A stretch of 10,656 bases of DNA from an uncultured Roseiflexaceae bacterium (GTDB taxonomy: Bacteria; Chloroflexota; Chloroflexia; Chloroflexales; Roseiflexaceae), in NCBI GenBank assembly GCA_903868295.1, contig CAIPUQ010000010.1, positions 1 through 10,656 of the forward strand, read 5' to 3'. Shown here one piece after another: positions 7,209 through 10,656 of this stretch. How positions within the stretch are numbered: the stretch's first letter is position 1; every line of letters begins with the position of its first letter. Under the pieces are notes generated by a model that saw only the letters and a list, made by a program, of their open reading frames with translations, ran no database searches and was not told the DNA's origin. The position numbers and the translations under genes were made by a program.

Positions 7209-7225
7209 GATGCAGCGCGTGCATC
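7209..7225. repeat. Perfect 6-bp inverted repeat in the dehydrogenase leader
   Basis: GATGCA (7209-7214) and TGCATC (7220-7225) flank a 5-base centre, a few bases upstream of the ribosome binding site. As RNA it could form a small hairpin next to that site; as DNA it could be an operator. The half-site ATGCA also occurs in the divergent mnmG/lipoprotein promoter palindrome. Function unproven. Confidence 0.4.
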
Positions 7226-7313
7226 TCGTACGTGTGCAGCCAAAAGTACATTCGCTCACGTGGTCATCATCATAGCGCGCGACGGAGTGCGTAACGTGAA
7301 GGGATGGTGATAA

Positions 7314-7342
7314 ATCATACTCATAGTGGAGTACCCGGACAA
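7314..7342 (-). promoter_or_regulatory. Candidate sigma-70-type promoter of the short-chain dehydrogenase
   Basis: On the minus strand TTGTCC (-35, 7342-7337, 4 of 6 to consensus) and TATGAT (-10, 7319-7314, 5 of 6) are 17 bp apart. Transcription would begin near 7307 and leave a leader of about 115 nt. The -35 shares two bases with the T tract of the accC terminator, so the two units are packed end to end. Confidence 0.5.
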
Positions 7343-7371
7343 AAAAAACAGGGTCGTCATCGACGACCCTG
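7341..7371 (-). terminator. Rho-independent terminator of accC
   Basis: On the minus strand CAGGGTCGTC (7371-7362) and GACGACCCTG (7358-7349) form a perfect 10-bp stem with a 3-base loop, followed by eight T residues (7348-7341). It begins 21 bases past the accC stop codon. This is a textbook intrinsic terminator. Confidence 0.93.
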
Positions 7372-7392
7372 GGAGTACATGGACCGTGGACG

Positions 7393-8760
<1,368 letters not shown>

Positions 8761-8799
8761 AGGCCTCTGTCTCTCCAAAAACCCCAGTTGTATGCGCAA

Positions 8800-8808
8800 A
8801 GTATACCA
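8800..8808 (-). promoter_or_regulatory. Candidate extended -10 promoter of accC
   Basis: The minus strand reads TGGTATACT: TATACT (5 of 6 to consensus) with the TGn extension. No good -35 is visible. It lies between the stop of the nucleotidyltransferase-like gene and accC, and predicts a leader of roughly 30 nt. Confidence 0.5.
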
Positions 8809-8821
8809 TAGCTACCGGGAG

Positions 8822-9547
8822 TCAGCGTTCGACTTCCTCGGGGAGCTCGTACCAGCGTACTTTGTCGCCGACCAGTGCGCGCGTTTTGAACGCCAAAGTC
8901 TTGGGTGCAGCTGCGATACTCGCCAGTAGTGCGTCGACTTCGGTTTTGACCGCGTGCGCCTCGGCGGGGTGGTTGGCGAGCGCATATTGGCTACAGCGCT
9001 CGAGGTTCATCGTGAATGTGCGCCACAACCCCCAATCTGCACCACACAGCGCGGCGATGCGTGCACGGGTTGGTTGTTGTGCGGGCGCTGTCCCTATCTG
9101 CATGGTACGGAGCAGTGCACAGCCGTCGTACGCGTCTTTTGCATTGAGTTCGAAAATCTGCAGTTTGGTCAACAGGAGTTCGGCAATGGGGATGGTATAT
9201 GGGTCGGTGCCAATGGTCAGTGGGATGCTGTGACACATCGCAAAGCTGCCGACAAAAATGTCGATTTGGCGTTGGGTGCGTGGATCGTGGAACAGCAATC
9301 GGGTGTCGCCATTGAGCAGGTTGAATTCTCTGTCGGCGACATAGCCGGCAGTGGTGAGCACGGTGCTGACTTTGGATTGGGTTCTCGCAGGGATGAACGC
9401 ATCGATATCGCGATAACTCCGCCCGGGGTTGTTGCTGTCTGGGCAGTGCAGGGCAACGGCGACGCCGCCGAGGAGTCGTATGTCGAGCTGTTGGGCACGG
9501 GCGACATCGACGAGGTGCTGGGCGGATTGGATAATGTCTGCGTTCAT
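8822..9547 (-). CDS. Nucleotidyltransferase-fold protein (AbiEii/MNT-like), function unknown
   Basis: A protein of 241 residues with the outline of a minimal nucleotidyltransferase domain: LLGGVAVALH (25-34) with the paired glycines, RDIDAF (46-51) giving the Asp-x-Asp metal pair D47 and D49, a third acidic residue in QIDIF (D96), and IAELLLTKLQIFELNAKDAYD (121-141), where K128 and D138 match the helix seen in AbiEii-type proteins. These are known mostly as toxins of toxin-antitoxin pairs or as tRNA/small-molecule nucleotidyltransferases; no antitoxin gene is visible beside it, so a stand-alone enzyme is as likely. The ATG at 9547 has AAAAGGA six bases upstream. It lies just after the permease terminator and 61 bp before accC, with which it may share a transcript. 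No signal peptide or membrane segment. The fold is moderately sure; the substrate is unknown. Confidence 0.8.
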   Translation of the reverse strand: MNADIIQSAQHLVDVARAQQLDIRLLGGVAVALHCPDSNNPGRSYRDIDAFIPARTQSKVSTVLTTAGYVADREFNLLNGDTRLLFHDPRTQRQIDIFVGSFAMCHSIPLTIGTDPYTIPIAELLLTKLQIFELNAKDAYDGCALLRTMQIGTAPAQQPTRARIAALCGADWGLWRTFTMNLERCSQYALANHPAEAHAVKTEVDALLASIAAAPKTLAFKTRALVGDKVRWYELPEEVER

Positions 9548-9567
9548 GCTGTTCCTTTTGGATAGAG

Positions 9568-9595
9568 AAAACGCCCAGGGACGATGCCCTGGGCG
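9568..9595 (-). terminator. Rho-independent terminator after the permease
   Basis: On the minus strand CGCCCAGGG (9595-9587) pairs perfectly with CCCTGGGCG (9580-9572) around a 6-base loop, then TTTT. It begins 13 bases past the permease stop. The short T tract may allow some read-through into the nucleotidyltransferase-like gene, whose start is 20 bases further on. Confidence 0.8.
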
Positions 9596-9608
9596 CTGCG
9601 GGGGTAGG

Positions 9609-10656
9609 TTATTCGGCGGGTATTTCTTTCTGGAGCATGTCGAGGTTGATGCCTTTGCTCTTGCGATAGGCCTTCATACCGACATAGATCAGCAAAGCGA
9701 CGCCATACAGAGCGCCCATGAAGATCAACGACGTGGTGTTTTTCAGGCCTGCCTCGTTGATGCTGTACCCAATGCCGTACATGGCGTCTGGATCAAGCAA
9801 CCACTCGTACAACATGAAGCCCAAAAATGCGGTCGAAATGAACCCAGCGATGCTGATCAGCGGGATGCCGACGACGTTCAGGTTGGCAATCGGTGACGCA
9901 GCGTAGAGTTCCTTCTTGGTGAAGGGCAGAATCATTGCGGCAATCGATGTACCAAAGAACGTCACGCCGATTACCAGGGTGGCGGCGAGCGTCAGGCTCT
10001 GGAACCCGAAGTAGTTGTATGCATAGAGGTACGAAATCCCGATGCTGGGGATGAACATGAGCATCAACGCCCAAATGGGGGTGCGGGTCCGTTCGTCGAC
10101 GTTGGCGACTGCCTCGGGCAACAAGCGGTCGAAGGCAGCGGCGAAAATCACGCGCGTCGAAGACAAGAACATGGTGCCGGCCCAGCCGAAGAACCACATG
10201 CTCATGCAGATGATAATGGCCAGTTGGACGATGGGATTCGTGCTCATGAAGGCAGCCAGCAATGCAGGGTATGGCCAGACGGGGAATGCCGGTGCGACCT
10301 CGCCGTAGCCCCAGGTGTAGTTCCAGAAGGCTGCATTGGCCTGCATGAAGAATTCCCAGGTGATGGAGTGATCAATCGCAAAGAAGACCAGGATGAGCAA
10401 CCCCACGGTGGCAAGCACCGCATAGGCCATGCCGGCGAAGTTACGTTTGAAGTCGTCTGCGCCCTTGACTTCGCCGTACAACGTCGCGCCCCAGTTGGGG
10501 TAGAGCAAGAAGTAGGCGATGACGGGGATCAACAGTCCGATATCCTTGAGGCTGCCACCGAAGAGGACGTTGGTTGACAGGTCCTTCCCGAGTGCGACGG
10601 TCGCGTCGTAGACGTCGGGGCCGGTGCCATACAACGTTGCGCTATTGGCAATGAAA
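9609..10656 (-). CDS. APC-superfamily permease (amino acid transporter-like), N-terminus cut by window edge
   Basis: The C-terminal 348 residues of a polytopic membrane transporter. The frame is open to the right edge (preceding residues read FIANSATLYGTG), so the TTG at 10634 is not its real start, and perhaps 150-200 N-terminal residues are missing. About eight hydrophobic segments are visible, including GLLIPVIAYFLLYPNW, AVLATVGLLILVFFAI, LAIIICMSMWFFGWAGTMFL and VVGIPLISIAGFISTAFLGF. The motif SSTRVIFAAAFDRLLPE, a polar run after a transmembrane segment ending in Asp-Arg-Leu-Leu-Pro, is typical of amino acid/polyamine/organocation permeases. A long loop rich in aromatic residues (HSITWEFF to VWPYPALL) lies before the middle helices. 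The C-terminus is cytoplasmic and basic, then acidic (MKAYRKSKGINL). The substrate is probably an amino acid or amine but cannot be read here. A terminator follows directly. Confidence 0.88.
   Translation of the reverse strand, partial: FIANSATLYGTGPDVYDATVALGKDLSTNVLFGGSLKDIGLLIPVIAYFLLYPNWGATLYGEVKGADDFKRNFAGMAYAVLATVGLLILVFFAIDHSITWEFFMQANAAFWNYTWGYGEVAPAFPVWPYPALLAAFMSTNPIVQLAIIICMSMWFFGWAGTMFLSSTRVIFAAAFDRLLPEAVANVDERTRTPIWALMLMFIPSIGISYLYAYNYFGFQSLTLAATLVIGVTFFGTSIAAMILPFTKKELYAASPIANLNVVGIPLISIAGFISTAFLGFMLYEWLLDPDAMYGIGYSINEAGLKNTTSLIFMGALYGVALLIYVGMKAYRKSKGINLDMLQKEIPAE

Noticed and set aside
7256..7299. TCACGT / ACGTGA inverted repeat in the dehydrogenase leader
   Set aside because: Six-base arms 32 bp apart are expected by chance and do not line up with any promoter element.
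8761..8799. Upstream start for accC adding 13 residues
   Set aside because: The first bases fall at the candidate -10 promoter, and the family nearly always begins at MFSKILIANRGE.
10632..10634. TTG start of the permease at 10634
   Set aside because: The frame stays open to the window edge and the missing N-terminal helices show the gene begins outside the window.

Overview
The window looks like ordinary chromosomal sequence from a moderately GC-rich bacterium, with seven protein-coding genes packed between short regulatory gaps. Candidate extended -10 promoters (TGn before the -10 hexamer), a Lys/Arg-rich lipoprotein signal, a multi-membrane glycosyltransferase with a C-terminal beta-sandwich-like domain, and a permease related to the amino-acid APC group would fit Chloroflexota. 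That assignment is an impression from gene style, not a proven placement. No rRNA, tRNA, insertion sequence, phage gene or CRISPR array is visible.

Layout. Left edge to 1557, minus strand: MnmG (tRNA wobble-uridine modification), cut by the window edge at its C-terminus. Its start faces a divergent plus-strand pair: a small lipoprotein (1674-2234) and a large membrane glycosyltransferase with an extracellular C-terminal domain (2248-4647). The 116-bp divergent gap holds two candidate extended -10 promoters arranged as an imperfect palindrome. A long hairpin (4660-4696) lies between the glycosyltransferase and a convergent aldehyde dehydrogenase (4718-6262, minus).

From 4718 to the right edge everything reads on the minus strand. 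In transcription order it is: APC-type permease (N-terminus cut by the right edge), hairpin terminator, nucleotidyltransferase-like protein, biotin carboxylase AccC, strong terminator, short-chain dehydrogenase, terminator, aldehyde dehydrogenase. Terminators after the permease, accC and the short-chain dehydrogenase suggest mostly separate transcription units. The nucleotidyltransferase gene and accC lie 61 bp apart and may be co-transcribed, although accC also has its own candidate promoter.

The genes do not form one obvious pathway. MnmG (translation fidelity) and AccC (fatty-acid precursor synthesis or another biotin-dependent carboxylation) are housekeeping. The lipoprotein and glycosyltransferase form a probable cell-envelope operon. 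The two dehydrogenases could serve alcohol/aldehyde metabolism but are separately terminated. The most unusual features are the symmetric divergent promoter with an apparently leaderless lipoprotein mRNA, an insertion of about 40 residues in MnmG, and an aldehyde dehydrogenase with altered nucleotide-site motifs.
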